Of a stretch of 64,000 bases of DNA, positions 45,537-57,372 are shown in pieces. The stretch covers positions 31,121,108-31,185,107 of the forward strand of contig OY754467.1 in assembly GCA_963575645.1 (NCBI GenBank). Reading direction: 5' to 3'. The position numbers and the translations under genes are program-made. Source of the stretch: Xanthostigma xanthostigma (taxonomy: Eukaryota > Arthropoda > Insecta > Raphidioptera > Raphidiidae). The first letter of the stretch is position 1. Every line of letters begins with the position of its first letter. Under the pieces are notes generated by a model, which saw only the letters and a program-made list of their open reading frames with translations, was not told the DNA's origin and did no database searches.

Positions 45537-47730
45537 AGTTTCAGTGCTAAATGATCTGAAGTTTTTTGAAATGCTGGTAATAAAATATTGCTTTTTTTGA
45601 GCCTCTGCTACTAGACTTTCATTTCAACCTCTAATATAATATTTTCTAAGGATCTCAATTTTTCACTAAATTAACTTTTAGGTTCTATCATTACTTTTTA
45701 TAATAAATTGAGCTCTAATTAATACTTTCATCAGTTTTTAGATTACATCTTGTAAACCAGGAGATTATAATATATTATTATTATAGTCATAGAAATGCCA
45801 TACAATTACGATCTGAACTTTTCTCAAAATCATTGCGAATTTTATTTTGCCATATTGAACTGTGAATAAAAACTGCGCACACCTGCACTCGCAAACATAC
45901 ATGTCCAACCAGCAACGACCGTCAGCACCTGCAATTTCTGTCTAGACATGCTGGACTGATCTAGTGTGGTATTGATGTGTCATTTTCATTAACCAAAACC
46001 GCAAAACCTTGCTTTATTATTGATTTCTTCCACTTCCTCCTCATCAGACAACATCATCAGAATAAAAACTTCTTCCACGGAACTGCAGACGTTCCTGTAA
46101 CTTTACTTGAACACTACAAACTGTCTGTCGCAAATCGCAAATACGGAGTCTGCGCTAACATTTACTAGTTCGTGCTGGTCCGTGCAGATATAATGTGCGA
46201 AAGTTATTTTTCGCGTGATTCTCAAAATGATATTTCCAAAAATTACTTCTCCCATGAGCTCAAATGTTTCTAAATAAAAAAAAAAAAAAAAATACGTAGC
46301 CAAAATTTCAAGTTCTTACCTCAATTCTAACCTGTGGCTTGAGAACTCGGAATTTTTTTATTTAGATAGCACGATTGTTAGTACTTTGGGGTAAATTTTC
46401 TTCTACTGTAATTTTGATTAAAAACTCTGTAATTTCGCGAATTTCTTACATATTATTATATGTTTAGGTAGTATATTAAGAATTTTTTTAGAGAGCTTTA
46501 ATCATATAATTTTATTATTTTCTGAACTACAACAAGCATTTATTTATTTTCTCAATTATAGAAAAATATTTGCTATATTTCGGAAGTTACATATTTACAC
46601 AGTTTCTGCTATTTAAAACATCGTCTGATAGCGGCATCAAAACGCATATGTGGAAACATAGCTACGGACGCAAGCCAATAAACATAGACAAGATAATTTA
46701 ATTTACCAGTGATTTAATTTGCGAGTAAATATTTTCCGCATTTAAGTGAGAGTGTTAAAAACAAATTAAAAGAAGTTTTACTTCAACAGCGCGTGAAGGT
46801 TACACGCACTCATCATTGTTTAAAAAATTCAATTTTCAAACTTTGAAGCAATATTGCGGTAGACAAAAAATTAACGGCTAAGTGTCAAAAATTAAAAATT
46901 ATTTAAACCGCAAATTCGAAGGCTTGAAATTGAGATGGGGATTTAAAATGTTGACTACATTTTGAAAACCATTGAGAAACATTTTAGCCTATAAGAAATT
47001 TAATTTTCGGAAATGGTCATTTTAAGGACCACCCAAGCCCTTAATCATTATGTTCCCTTGCTGTATTTTAAATGTTTTATCTTACTGTAATTAAAACATT
47101 TTTTAATTTCCTATATGTAATAATCGTTCTCAGGCAACATTTCGTGACTAAATATTAACAAATTTTATCTTTACCATATATAAGATCGTATAAAAAATGC
47201 AACTCATGATTAATCGAAATTTCTAACAGCATAATATTTTCATGAAATAATAATGTTTCAAATTATTCCTATTATAAATATGTAAATGTTTTTATTAATT
47301 TATTCCAAGGCTAATAATTATAATTAAATATCATTTATGCAAAAGTCTTTCTAGTTGCACGGTGAAACTTGTGCATGAATTTTTAATGATTTTGTTTCAA
47401 ATCTGATTCTTATGATGAACCAGTCATTACCTGCGTCCCCACGCACGCGTCAAAGGAAATCTCGTTTTATTTTTTACATTATGTTAGTGCGAATAAAGTC
47501 GGATAAAAACTCATATATCCTTTGAGTTAATCAATGATCCTGTATACGTACAGCATTTTTTAAATCGGAGTAGAGGTTTAAAAGCTACGACGGAACAGAC
47601 AGGAACAAAGACAAACAAACAGAAACAAATCTAAATTATAATGATGCAAAATGCCTCAGAAAGATAATATGTCTTTGTAACTTATAGGAGAACTTCCTTT
47701 TACAAACAGTATTGAATGAGATTTAATTTG
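45537..47730. other. Unassigned region
   Basis: Short frames (45977-46168 and 46103-46303) are not recognisable. 46656-46830 shares TAGCTACGGAC and AGAAGTTTTACTTCAA with 24535-24880. The rest is A/T-rich without repeats I can pair. Confidence 0.35.
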
Positions 47731-47995
47731 GTTGAGGAACAATTAAAAAAGTAAGCTTTACCAGAGTGTCGCTTATGGCCGACGTTTTGAAAATTATATT
47801 TTCATCTTCAGGGCTTGACAAACGTTTCATTTGTTGCGATGCTTGTCCAAACGGTGTGTAGATAAAATTGTAAAAACCCATAATGACCAAAAATTCTGAG
47901 GATGGAAATATAATTTTCGAAACGTCGGCCATAGGCCATACTCTGGTAAAGTTTATTTTTTCAATTGTTCCTCAACCAAATAAAATCTCCTTCAA
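47731..47995. repeat. Fold-back with hammerhead-like core, copy b
   Basis: The arms start TTTGGTTGAGGAACAATT and end with the complement. Two divergent cores lie inside: minus strand 47777-47814 (GCC, CTGAAGA, A/T stem, AAAAC, GTC, GGC) and plus strand 47896-47930 (CTGAGGA, stem GGAAA...TTTTC, GAAAC, GTC, GGCC). The spacer between them is about 80 bp. Confidence 0.75.
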
Positions 47996-49148
47996 TACAT
48001 ATTTCTGAAACAGCACTACCACTAACAATTTACATGCAGTGTTTGAATGAATGAACAGTTTAACAAGAATTAAAAGTTCTTTGTTTGATGACTCGATTAC
48101 TCGAATATCTTTATTAAGTGTAAGTCCAGCTTTATATTCGATTTCTCTATGGAAAACCGAATAATGTATTCCGTTTCCCGACTTGTTTTAAAAACATCAC
48201 CAGTTGTAAATAATGCGTTGTTCTGTGGGGAAACGAAAAGAAAACGCAATGAATTTATATGTTTAAAGTATTAGATATGTTGTTTTTTATATTAAACATT
48301 TCAAAGTATAAAGTCTTATGAGATGAAAACTCGCTCGATACAGTGGCGTTTTTGAAAAGAATTGAAAAAATATAAGATTGCCTTCTATACAGTGACGTAT
48401 GAATAACAACAAATGCAAACTGATGTGTAAGGCTTTGGTCAAGTTGCAACACCGTTTGTACCTGCTGATTTTAATTAAATGTGTTAGTTATCAATTGAAA
48501 TGGTAAAGATTACATCTCTGCCTTTCATGTTTCTAGAGCATCTAGTTTTTAAATGCGACCGGAGTACACAGTTTTATACCAAAATAGGAAAACTTGAGAT
48601 CTCTCCTAAGTCACAATTTAGGAGTGAAACTGATTTAAAAAATATTGTCTGTCTACCTCTTTGTTAAGAGCTATCTTCAACAATTTTATTTTTACCTTCT
48701 TTTCTGAATAGTTTGATATTTTGTATTAAAACTCGAAAAGGCAAATTTCGTGTAATGCCTATTAAGAAACTAAACTAATAATTATTTTTGGAATTTTGAT
48801 TTTGCAAAGAAATAAACACTATTATTTCAATTAACAGAAAGTAATTAAAACATATATTACGAAAAAAATATTCAAGAAAAACTATGTAGTAAATTGCAAA
48901 TGTCAAATAGGAAAACCAATGATTTCGACAATAAATAAAAAAAACTGCATTATTCTACAGGAGACAACTAAATATTGGTCAAAGCTTCATCTCTGATCTG
49001 ATGTTTTTTGATTGAAACATTTTTACTACATTTATTTTAAGTCCCTGTATCTTTTATTGCAGAAGTTAAATAGGATACGTAGATAAGCCATGACGCCCAA
49101 AATAGTATATTACATCACAACGGCCGAAAGTTGAGTGGTGTATACGAT
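47996..49148. other. No identifiable feature
   Basis: A/T-rich. Nothing supported. Confidence 0.35.
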
Positions 49149-49597
49149 TTTTCTTCATATCTGCTCGAAAGTACGTACTTTCGTCAGCAGGGACGAGAGA
49201 TTGACATTTACTTCCGGGAGGAAAAAATTTCTCATGCGTATTTATACTCGTAACTAGGAACTATTTATTCTGTCGCTATGACAACTTGTTTACCGAGCTG
49301 TCAGTACTGTTGCTACCTCTAACCTTAAAAATATTTATTAATGTTAAATATTCATTAATGTTGTTTTGTCGTCAGTTAATATAATATTAAAGTATTTTTA
49401 AAGTCAATTCAATAACCTATTAGTAAAAATGAACAATACGTTGACAGAATAAATAGTCCCTACTCCCTAGTTACGAGTATCAATAGGCATGAGAAATTTT
49501 TTCCTCTCGCCGTTATAGAGGGAGTAAATGTCAAACTTTCGTCCCTGCTATAAGGGACGAAAGAACGTACTTTCGATCGAGATATGAAGAAAAATCT
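49149..49597. mobile_element. 449-bp fold-back with palindromic CGAAAGTACGTACTTTCG
   Basis: The arms (about 49149-49270 and about 49450-49597) start GATTTTTCTTCATATCTG and the complement. Each arm carries a GAAAGTACGTACTTTCG-type palindrome (49163 and 49560, the second with one change) and GTCCCTGC/GCAGGGAC. It is related to 34520-34905. Confidence 0.8.
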
Positions 49598-49865
49598 GTT
49601 TTCGCAATGTTCCTTAAATAACATAAAGTTCCAACTAACATATAAAAATAAAAATTGTATGTTTGCTGCTCAGTCATAACCTAACCATTGAAGGAATTTT
49701 TTGACAATTTATATGGATATAGTAAAGTGACTAGAAAAAAATAAAGGCATAATTTTTAACTTTCCAGTAGATTGGAAAATTTTTGTAATGGGTCCAAAAA
49801 TCGAAATCAAAATTTTTAACAAAGTCACAGCATTATTTTTGAAAAGATGTTTGTGCGTGTGTCTG

Positions 49866-50265
49866 TACGTACGTACGTACATGGTTATTTATTTATAAGA
49901 TGAAATCTCTAAAATTGATAGGTATCGACTACGTTAGGCTGCCAATCGATGCGTATTAACGTAAATATGATCCGAAAAAATCTTCTCAAAACCGGTCCAG
50001 TCGTTCATTTTTAACCAAATAGACTCCAAAAAGTAAATATGACACAATAGCTCGCGAATAAAAAACTATATTGTCAATTGAAGCGTGTTAACGTTCTTTT
50101 GATTCGAAAGAAATTTTTACAAAATCGATTGTGGATTTTTCAATAAATCTCGCGAATAAAAAATGATATAGACTTTTTTACAATGCCAACGATGCTATTA
50201 ATGCTAAAATGATCCGAAATAAATTTTATAAAAATCAGTACAGCCCTTTTTTTATTGTAGGATTT
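49866..50265 (+). repeat. GTAC run and diverged tandem units
   Basis: GTACGTACGTACGTAC at about 49866 precedes about three units of 110-120 bp. Their shared core runs from CCAATCGATGCGTATTAACG-like sequence to ATGATCCGAAA and AAAAATC.GT.CAG. It is probably the tail of a LINE or SINE. Confidence 0.5.
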
Positions 50266-50711
50266 AAAAAAAAAATTCTCGATCTAATTTGTAAAAGCTA
50301 ATTTGTTAAATACCTATATATTTAATATTCAATATAAATCGCACTGGGTAGCTGGTCGTGTGGACACCACAAAGGTCCCACTAGACGACCCACCTCACTG
50401 TTTGTATATTTCTTATCTCCGACTTACTATTGTAAAATTTAATTGTATTTTAGCTATAGGTATACCTATGCATGTAGAGATCTCAAAACGTATGCATGCA
50501 AGGTTCCTAATGGAGAGGGCTGTAATACTGCTTCAGTTGCAAACGGGCTTCGATAAACATATGGTTTTCTGTTAGAATTGTTTTGTCAAATACTATAAAC
50601 AACGTCTGCCTGTTGTTTCTCTGTAATGTGATACGCTTCGAAACTATTCAACTGATTTCCATGCAGTATTCACGAATACCTGACCTATGATACACTTGAC
50701 AAATACCTAAG
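50266..50711. other. No identifiable feature
   Basis: A 90-codon frame (50303-50575) shows nothing recognisable. Confidence 0.35.
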
Positions 50712-51372
50712 AAAAAATTCCAGCCAATTGGGCGACGGGACTATTCCAGCTTCAAAAATATTGACATTGGATATAGTATAATAAAGAAATTAAAATTTCT
50801 ATTATCGCGGTAACCTTCACTATCTATTAAATATTATGATATTCACTATTCGTTTCCATGGTTATTGATTATACCCACATAATATATTTCACGTCACAAA
50901 AATTAACCAAAGCATGCTTTACTAATTTCTTTCTGAGAGATCTACTGAACAAAGGAACAGCTGATTTCTTTTATTTTCAAAATATTTTCAAAATTATTAA
51001 GCTTAAAGAAATGTTTTTACAAAAGTATTTCTTTTAAAAATATATATAATAATAAACCGTCATGAAAAATATACCCTTATTATATAAAAAAACAACGTTA
51101 TAGCATATTATATCCCTTTTGCGCATGCGCCGAGTTTCCCCAAAAACAATAAGGCTCTTCATATTTGCATATCAAAAACCTTCCATTTGGTTTCAACCCG
51201 CTCATTCGTTTGACCTGTATCGTGTATACCGACAAACAGACGCACAGACTTTTTGCAAAAAATATGTTTTTTGGATTCGGATGACCTCAAAAAAAAAAAT
51301 TGTAAAATTTTGAAAAGTAAATTTTGACCTAAATTTATATCATTCTCCACTTATGGTGTTGGAATGGTAAAA
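50712..51372 (+). repeat. Family A, near-complete copy
   Basis: Same orientation and order as 41038-41705: CCAGCCAATTGGGCGACGGG, TTTCCATGGTTATTG, TTGCGCATGCGC, CCAAAAACAATAAGGCTCTT, CGTTTGACCTGTATCGTGTA, GTTGGAATGGTAAAA. Confidence 0.75.
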
Positions 51373-51984
51373 TCACTTAGCTTTTTTATAGTGTTCTGTA
51401 GTCACAAAAGGTTACAAAAACTGGTAACAAGAATTTGTAACATAAATGCTAGTTATTTCTTAATATTATGTACCTAAATAGAAAAATGTTGGAGATAGTT
51501 TCCACATTTTATCGGAATACCAACTGTAGAGTGTGAAATTCACCGATTCACACTAAAATCTCATTTATATTGTCTACATAGGTGGACGAAAATAAAGAGA
51601 AAAGACAAAAAAAATAAATAAAAAGCTGTATTTTCATATTTGTGAGAACGTTGTATACAAGTATTATTTACCCAGTGTGCATTTAACACAACCTGAAAAA
51701 CGAAAAAATGTTACACAAAATATAGCTGCAATAGGTGCTCTGTGTTGTTCCTTTTGCTTCTCTTCTTTCAGGGGTTTCATGCTATAGTCTTGTTTCCTCT
51801 ATTCAATATCAGCAAAGGTCTTCTTTGTCACATTGAACTTATCGATGTCCGAACCAAAAGCTGTAAGTTCACGGACAAAATGTCGCTAGAGTCACGAAAT
51901 GATATATATTTTTATTACAACCTATTTACTTTACTCATTTGTTAGAATTAAATCCTGTATTACGACAATAGCGAATTCCATGCA
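51373..51984. other. No identifiable feature
   Basis: Nothing supported. Confidence 0.35.
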
Positions 51985-52786
51985 TTTTACCATTCCAACC
52001 CACAAGTGGGGAATGATACTAGTTTAGGTCAAAAATCATTTTCAAAATTTTACAATATCTTTCGTTTTGAGGTCCCCCGAATCTAAATAACATAATTTTG
52101 TAAAAACTGTGTGCGTTTGTTAGTCTGTCTGTTAGTTATTGAAACCAAATTTCGGGAGGATGTTTTATCCGTAAATATGAAGAGCCCTATCGTTCTATTG
52201 TCTTTGGGGATGCGCAAAATAGACATAATATATTATAACGATGTTTTTTAATTAATAATGGTATAATTTTCATAACGGTTTATTATTCTATTTATTTTTT
52301 CAATACAATTTTGTTAATACTTTTTTTTCTAAACTTTATAGTTTAGGAAATATTTTGAAAATAAAAGAATCAGCTGTTCTTTTGTTTTGTAGATCTGTCA
52401 GAAATCCCTATATTATTAAACGAGCTAATCTTGTACCTATGTATCTATGTACCTATGTATCTATGTACCTATGTCCCTAAATATTTTCTCGAAAACGGCC
52501 CTAACGATTTGGATGAAATTTACTGAAAAGGGATTTTGGGGGGCAAAAAATCGTTTTAGCTAGGTCTCATCTCTCGAAAAAATCGTTTTCTTACAAATTT
52601 TATCATTATAAAAATCAATTTTTTGACGTATGAAAATACTTAAATATTGTAAGTAGGTTTTGGAATTTTATACAATGAAACAATTGTTTTCAAAATATTA
52701 TGACAGTTAATCTTTAATTACTATCCAAGTGAGACTTAATTAAAATAAATACGTATTTGAAAGAAAGTTATAAACAATTATTATTA

Positions 52787-53822
52787 TTGGGCTTTGACAT
52801 GCTCACTCCTGACATCTGGTGGCTAACATAAAAAATAAATAGTGAATGCATTTAGTCGATCTATCATCTGTGAACAGTACTCCATTCGTACTTTTAAATT
52901 CTTAAAAAATGAAATAAATAAAAAGTTTTGAAAATAACTGCAGTTAAAAAATCAATGAAAGTTTGCTCTGCACATTTTAAAAGATGATTTTATGTTTTCA
53001 AGTAAGTACTATACAACTGTAACGTTACTATTATATTATAACCTCATAGTTATAATATACAGTTTGTTTATTATTAATATTTTTATCTACAGATACTGCT
53101 AAAAAACAGCATTTGAGAGAAAATAAATGCTATAAGTACCTTCAGTCAATTTAACTGGGAAAAAAAACACAGCTACTGATGAGAACCGTAGGATACAGAG
53201 GAACAAGAGAAAATCAGAACAAAAAATTTAATTTGGAAAATAAAGATTCAGTACATCAAACATCAATGAAAATTATAATAAATTGTAACTAAAACTAATT
53301 TTTTAGTGAAATAATTAGATACTTTGATTGTCGTTATGATCATCATCATAAATTTCATTATTATCTTAGTTTTCAACAATAAGACTATCATCATTTTCTT
53401 TATTGCCTAATTCATACAATAATTGAATCCTATGGTTCTGATCAGTAGCTGTGTTTTTTTCCCAGACAAATTGACTGAAGGTATAGCATTTTCTTTCAAA
53501 TCCTGTTTTTTTAGCAGTATCTGTAGATAAAAAAATTAATTATAGACAATAAATTATTATATTAAAACTATATGAGGTTATATAGTATAATAGTAACGTT
53601 ACACTTGTATACTTACTTGATAACATAAAATCATCTTTTTAAGCAAACGTTCATTGATTTTTTAAGTTCAGTTATTTTCAAAGCTTTTTATTTATTTCAT
53701 TTTATAAGAATTTAAAAGTACGAATGGAGTACTGTTCACAGATGATAGATCGACTAAATGCATTCAAATTTTATTTTTTATGTTAGCCACCAGATGTCAG
53801 GAGTGAGCATGTCAAAGCCCAA
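52787..53822. mobile_element. 1036-bp fold-back element nested in the Helitron
   Basis: Terminal inverted repeats TTGGGCTTTGACATGCTCAC and the complement extend exactly for about 42 bp and then with mismatches to about 53190 and about 53440. TA lies on both outer sides (52785-52786 and 53823-53824). The palindromic shape and TA target suggest a Tc1/mariner-type MITE. Confidence 0.85.
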
Positions 53823-53893
53823 TAGGTGAGTAATTTTAATAAATAAATTTTTAACCTAAATTTGAAGCGAAAGATGCAATATCATAGATCAAG

Positions 53894-54058
53894 ATGACGG
53901 CGAATCAGTTTTACAAGTACCGGATTGCCATAAGGGCCGACAATCCTCTCCACAAAGGAGTCAAACTGTTTCAGCAATATTATCTTATTGCTCCACAAAA
54001 GGAAGCGAAGCTTCCCCAGAGAACCTACGGTTCTTATATGGAGAGCCGAAGGCTCGAC
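53894..54058 (+). pseudogene. Helitron replicase fragment
   Basis: From ATG the frame reads MTANQFYKYRIAIRADNPLH and then KGVKLFQQYYL. This is the stretch of Helitron Rep-helicase proteins usually written as YYxYRxxxR...LxxxGxLFQQYxVDxY. Similarity stops at about residue 32, exactly where the triloop hairpins begin. The frame then runs through hairpin DNA to a stop at 54056-54058. The HUH nuclease motif and helicase are absent. It supports the Helitron assignment by terminal structure. Confidence 0.65.
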
Positions 54059-54222
54059 TAGTGTCGTTTACAACGGAGCGGGGCGCAGCCCCGCGAGGTA
54101 AGACTGTCACAAAGGTGGAGACGTAGGCTCCACAAAGGGAAGTGACAGAGAACCTACGGTTCTCAAAGTTTTGGCGATATCAGCATATCAGTATTTTATT
54201 TAACTTTCCGAGCAAAGCTCGG
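54001..54222 (+). repeat. String of triloop hairpins
   Basis: Six perfect short hairpins, each with a three-base loop: 54001-54015 (GGAAGC-GAA), 54020-54034 (AGAACC-TAC), 54043-54055 (GAGCC-GAA), 54078-54094 (GCGGGGC-GCA), 54148-54164 (GAGAACC-TAC) and 54208-54222 (CCGAGC-AAA). A seventh at 54117-54131 (GGAGAC-GTA) has one mismatch. CTCCACAAAGG and close variants recur between them (53948, 53991, 54129). The last hairpin is the Helitron terminator. Confidence 0.9.
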
Positions 54223-54454
54223 TCACCCAGGTACTAGACTAGTTAAGCAAGCTTTGGTTAATGTTTACATGACGTGGAACAAATTATTTAGATAACCATG
54301 GCAACGATAGCAAATTTACATCATATTGAACACTAACCATTACCCGCGTCATCTCACGCGACATCAGAAATTTCATTTTTTTTTTGTTATACTATATCTA
54401 TGTCAACATTTTAAAGTTGGAATGGTCCCGTCGCCCAATTGGCAGGAATTTTTT

Positions 54455-56116
54455 ATTGCAATTTAAACATAACTTTAAAATCTAAGAAACATTAAATGGT
54501 TAATTAAAGTGCAATCATTTATTGAAATATGAATACATTTCTAAAGAAATCATTTAACACGACAACGTCACGACGCCGGTGGACGCAATCAAAATCGAAT
54601 CTTTCCCACTAAGCGACATATATTTTTTCTGGGGGGGTACCTTAAGCAAAAAAATCTGTTTTTTTTTAAGTTTTATTTATATAATACTCACGAAGGAAGG
54701 TGTCGAACAAAATATTAATTCCCAAACTAATTTTACAAATTTTTTTTCAAGAATTATTTCTAAATTTTTTTTTTAGTTAGGTATTCGTAATATTTTTACC
54801 GTTTTATTATTTTATTGTTATGATGGGGGGGGTTATTACTCCCTTGACCCCCCACATCTACGCCCTTGCGGTATTGTGTCGTTACAGGCGCGAACATATC
54901 AGCGAGGAGCAGTCACTTCACTCGCGTCGTCGCCAATTTTCAAACATTATTACTTGTATTACTTTATTAGTAGTAAGTTTCCATAGCTAAGCATTTTTTA
55001 CTGTCAAAAAATATAAGCATTTTTAATATTGAGATTTGATATAAGACGATAGGACATCTGGTGACAGAAATTTAAACCATAAGCACCTAAAATTTTGCAT
55101 GCTGTATTACTGTATGAAATATGACGGATTTAACGTTATGTTTGGCCTAATTCCAATTATTATTATTTTGTTTTTATGAGTGATCCATTCGAACGAAATT
55201 GTCGAAAAATGAATGTGTAACTAAAATTCTGCCGGGCGTGTCGGTGTCGGGATCGACAGAAGTGAAAACATCCTATTTATTGGCTTTTAGATAGTCGTAA
55301 ATAATACAACAAACGTCCATAAAATTATGACGTCAAGACTTTATTCGCGCTTTTTAGCAGAAAGGGCTCAATTAATTATTTCAAAAATTATTTTTGAGTT
55401 TATTTGAAATTTGAATGTAGTGAGTTGGATGTCATTTTGTTCAGAATTTGGTAAATGTGGAGATCTTTTCACTTTTTAGTTATTTCTGTCTACTTCCCTA
55501 ACATCCTTTAAATTTGAAACTAATAACAATATTCTCGTTATCTTAAAGTAAATAAACTTTTTTTCCTGGATTTGTTTCAAATTATAATTCTGTACGTAAC
55601 GTCACATCTCTAGTATAGACGACCCAAGTATAAATCGGATTTTTCAATCGTCGTTATATTTGGATTTAGAAGAGTTCCGTATGACCGAACTCGGTACGAT
55701 GTTGTACAATGTGTGTATTTATGAGTTACCATCTCTGAACGTGGAACGTATTGTAAAAACTAATAATTTGCGATCATCTATTATCTGTATGTTTAATTTA
55801 TGAAATTGTAAAAGCGACCAACTGGAAAACTAGCGCACGGGTACTATTAACCCATTTATAATAAAAAAATCAATGTTTGAACGTACCGGCGGACGATACA
55901 AAACAGTTCCTAGTTCTTTTTTCATTGTTTACGACAACCACTAATAAAAGAAATATTACCAAACATTTTTCGAAAGTTGTTAAACAATAAAAAAATGTTT
56001 TGTAGTACATTCGTACAATTATATTGAAATACACCCAAATCTAAGAGATTACATTACTATATGTGTATAATCGGAGAGCAATTGTGGGGTACAATTTTAT
56101 TAATGAAAAATAAAGA
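54455..56116. other. Unassigned; CCCCACATCTACGCCCTT relic
   Basis: Near 54823-54875, GGGGGGGTTATTACTCCC and CCCCACATCTACGCCCTT match the right end of the MITE at 57108-57369, so a decayed copy is present. Nothing else was recognised. Confidence 0.45.
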
Positions 56117-56278
56117 ATAGTTACTTCTTACCACAACAGTTTTATTAGCGGATGTACATTTCGGGAGCTATGCTCTCATCTTCAGCAAAACTGTTTAGTT
56201 TAGTGTTTGCTGAAGATGTGAGCATATCTCCCGAAATGTACATCCGCTAATAAAACTGTTGTGGTAAGAAGTAACTAT
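56117..56278. repeat. Fold-back with hammerhead-like core, copy d
   Basis: The arms AGTTACTTCTTACCACAACA and the complement enclose two divergent cores: minus 56151-56185 and plus 56210-56244. Each has CTGAAGA, a GC-containing stem (GAGC...GCTC type) and GAAATGTAC. Both halves are well preserved. Confidence 0.75.
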
Positions 56279-57107
56279 TGTTTACTTTTTATTTTTGTTT
56301 CAACCATAGTGCTCTTAATATTTGTATACAATTTTATTATTGAAGTACAACTTCTTTCGGGTAAAATCGATTCATGAGACTGTAACGAATTATTATTCCT
56401 ATATGTACGTATACCGTATACTATAAAAACCAGACGTACAGCATTACGCTATGGTGGATGAGAGGTCTGAGCCAAAAATATATTTTTTGTGTTTTTATGG
56501 AATTATTCCCTATTCCACCTATATTTTTTCAATTATACCTTTCCAACTCCACAAATGGGGAATGGAACGAATTTTGTCCATAATTCACTTGTCCAAAGGG
56601 TCTAGCCGACTTGCCATATGGAAATTGCACTGACGTCTATGAACATAGTTTCACCTTTGAAATATTACTTTTTTGCCTAAAGTACTGATACTGTGATTTT
56701 AGATCTCTGCTTTCACTCATAAGGGAGATATGAGGGTAACAACCCCTAACGACATCTTTTTTTTTCTCAGAAACTATAACAGATATTTGAATGAATCCAA
56801 CGCGAAAATATAGGTATCAATTAGTTCTATATTTGGTATTTTTTTTATATTTTTAGTCTAATTTTCAGAAGTGCAAAACGCAAAATTTATTTTTTGAGGG
56901 TGGTTTTTTATGTGAACTACTGGAGATACACCAACCAAATAAATATCATGTAATCATCTAAGAGTCTACTGTAATATATCATAAATACAAAACTTTGCGT
57001 TTGGTGGAACATAGTTAAAAAAAAAAAAAAACGATAGCGCATGAACTACATATTATAGATATACCAGTGCACTGTATAGCATTTTGCTATTTTACAAGTA
57101 CCTAGTA

Positions 57108-57369
57108 AGGGCGTAGATATTTTTTTTTCTGAGGTTGGGGGGAGGGCTAAAGCGACAAAATCAATATTTTTTAAAGATTCCTAACCTCGAAAATAAAATC
57201 GAAAACCTTTTTTAGCAACCTAACTAAAATTTTATCGTGTGTCGGCACAATAGAAGAGCAAAAAAAAGGTCCTTTCATTTCCGCAACAAAAAAGTATTTT
57301 TTCGTTTGTTGTGGCTGGGATCCTGGGGGGGTAATTACCCCCTGTACCCCCCCACATCTACGCCCTTGG
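57108..57369. mobile_element. MITE with AAGGGCGTAGAT ends
   Basis: TAAGGGCGTAGAT at the left and its complement ATCTACGCCCTTG at the right, with G/C runs inside each end (GGTTGGGGGGAGGG and GTACCCCCCCAC). A relic of the right end is at about 54875. No target duplication is certain. Confidence 0.7.
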
Positions 57370-57372
57370 TTA

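Larger units (their letters stand above)
52405..54237 (+). mobile_element. Helitron, 1833 bp, with nested fold-back
   Basis: It begins TCCCTATATTATTAAACGAG and ends with a GC hairpin CCGAGC-AAA-GCTCGG (54208-54222), 11 bases of spacer and CTAG (54234-54237), the classical Helitron 3' signature. No target duplication is seen, as expected for Helitrons. The flanking bases are A on both sides rather than the usual A and T. It contains a short-period repeat (CTATGTAC/CTATGTAT, about 52436-52472), a 1-kb palindromic element and a fragment of Helitron replicase. Not autonomous. Confidence 0.85.
51985..54454 (-). repeat. Family A copy split by a Helitron
   Basis: 51985-52404 runs from TTTTACCATTCCAACCCACA to GATCTGTCAGAAA. 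54238-54454 continues with ACTAGTTAAGCAAGC and ends GTCGCCCAATTGG. In the copy at 59103-59769 these two parts adjoin (GATCTGTCAGAAGTAAACTA). The 1.83 kb between them is the Helitron. Confidence 0.85.

Noticed and set aside
56451..56633. 60-codon frame starting just before the large palindrome
   Set aside because: It crosses the palindrome boundary and has no recognisable content.
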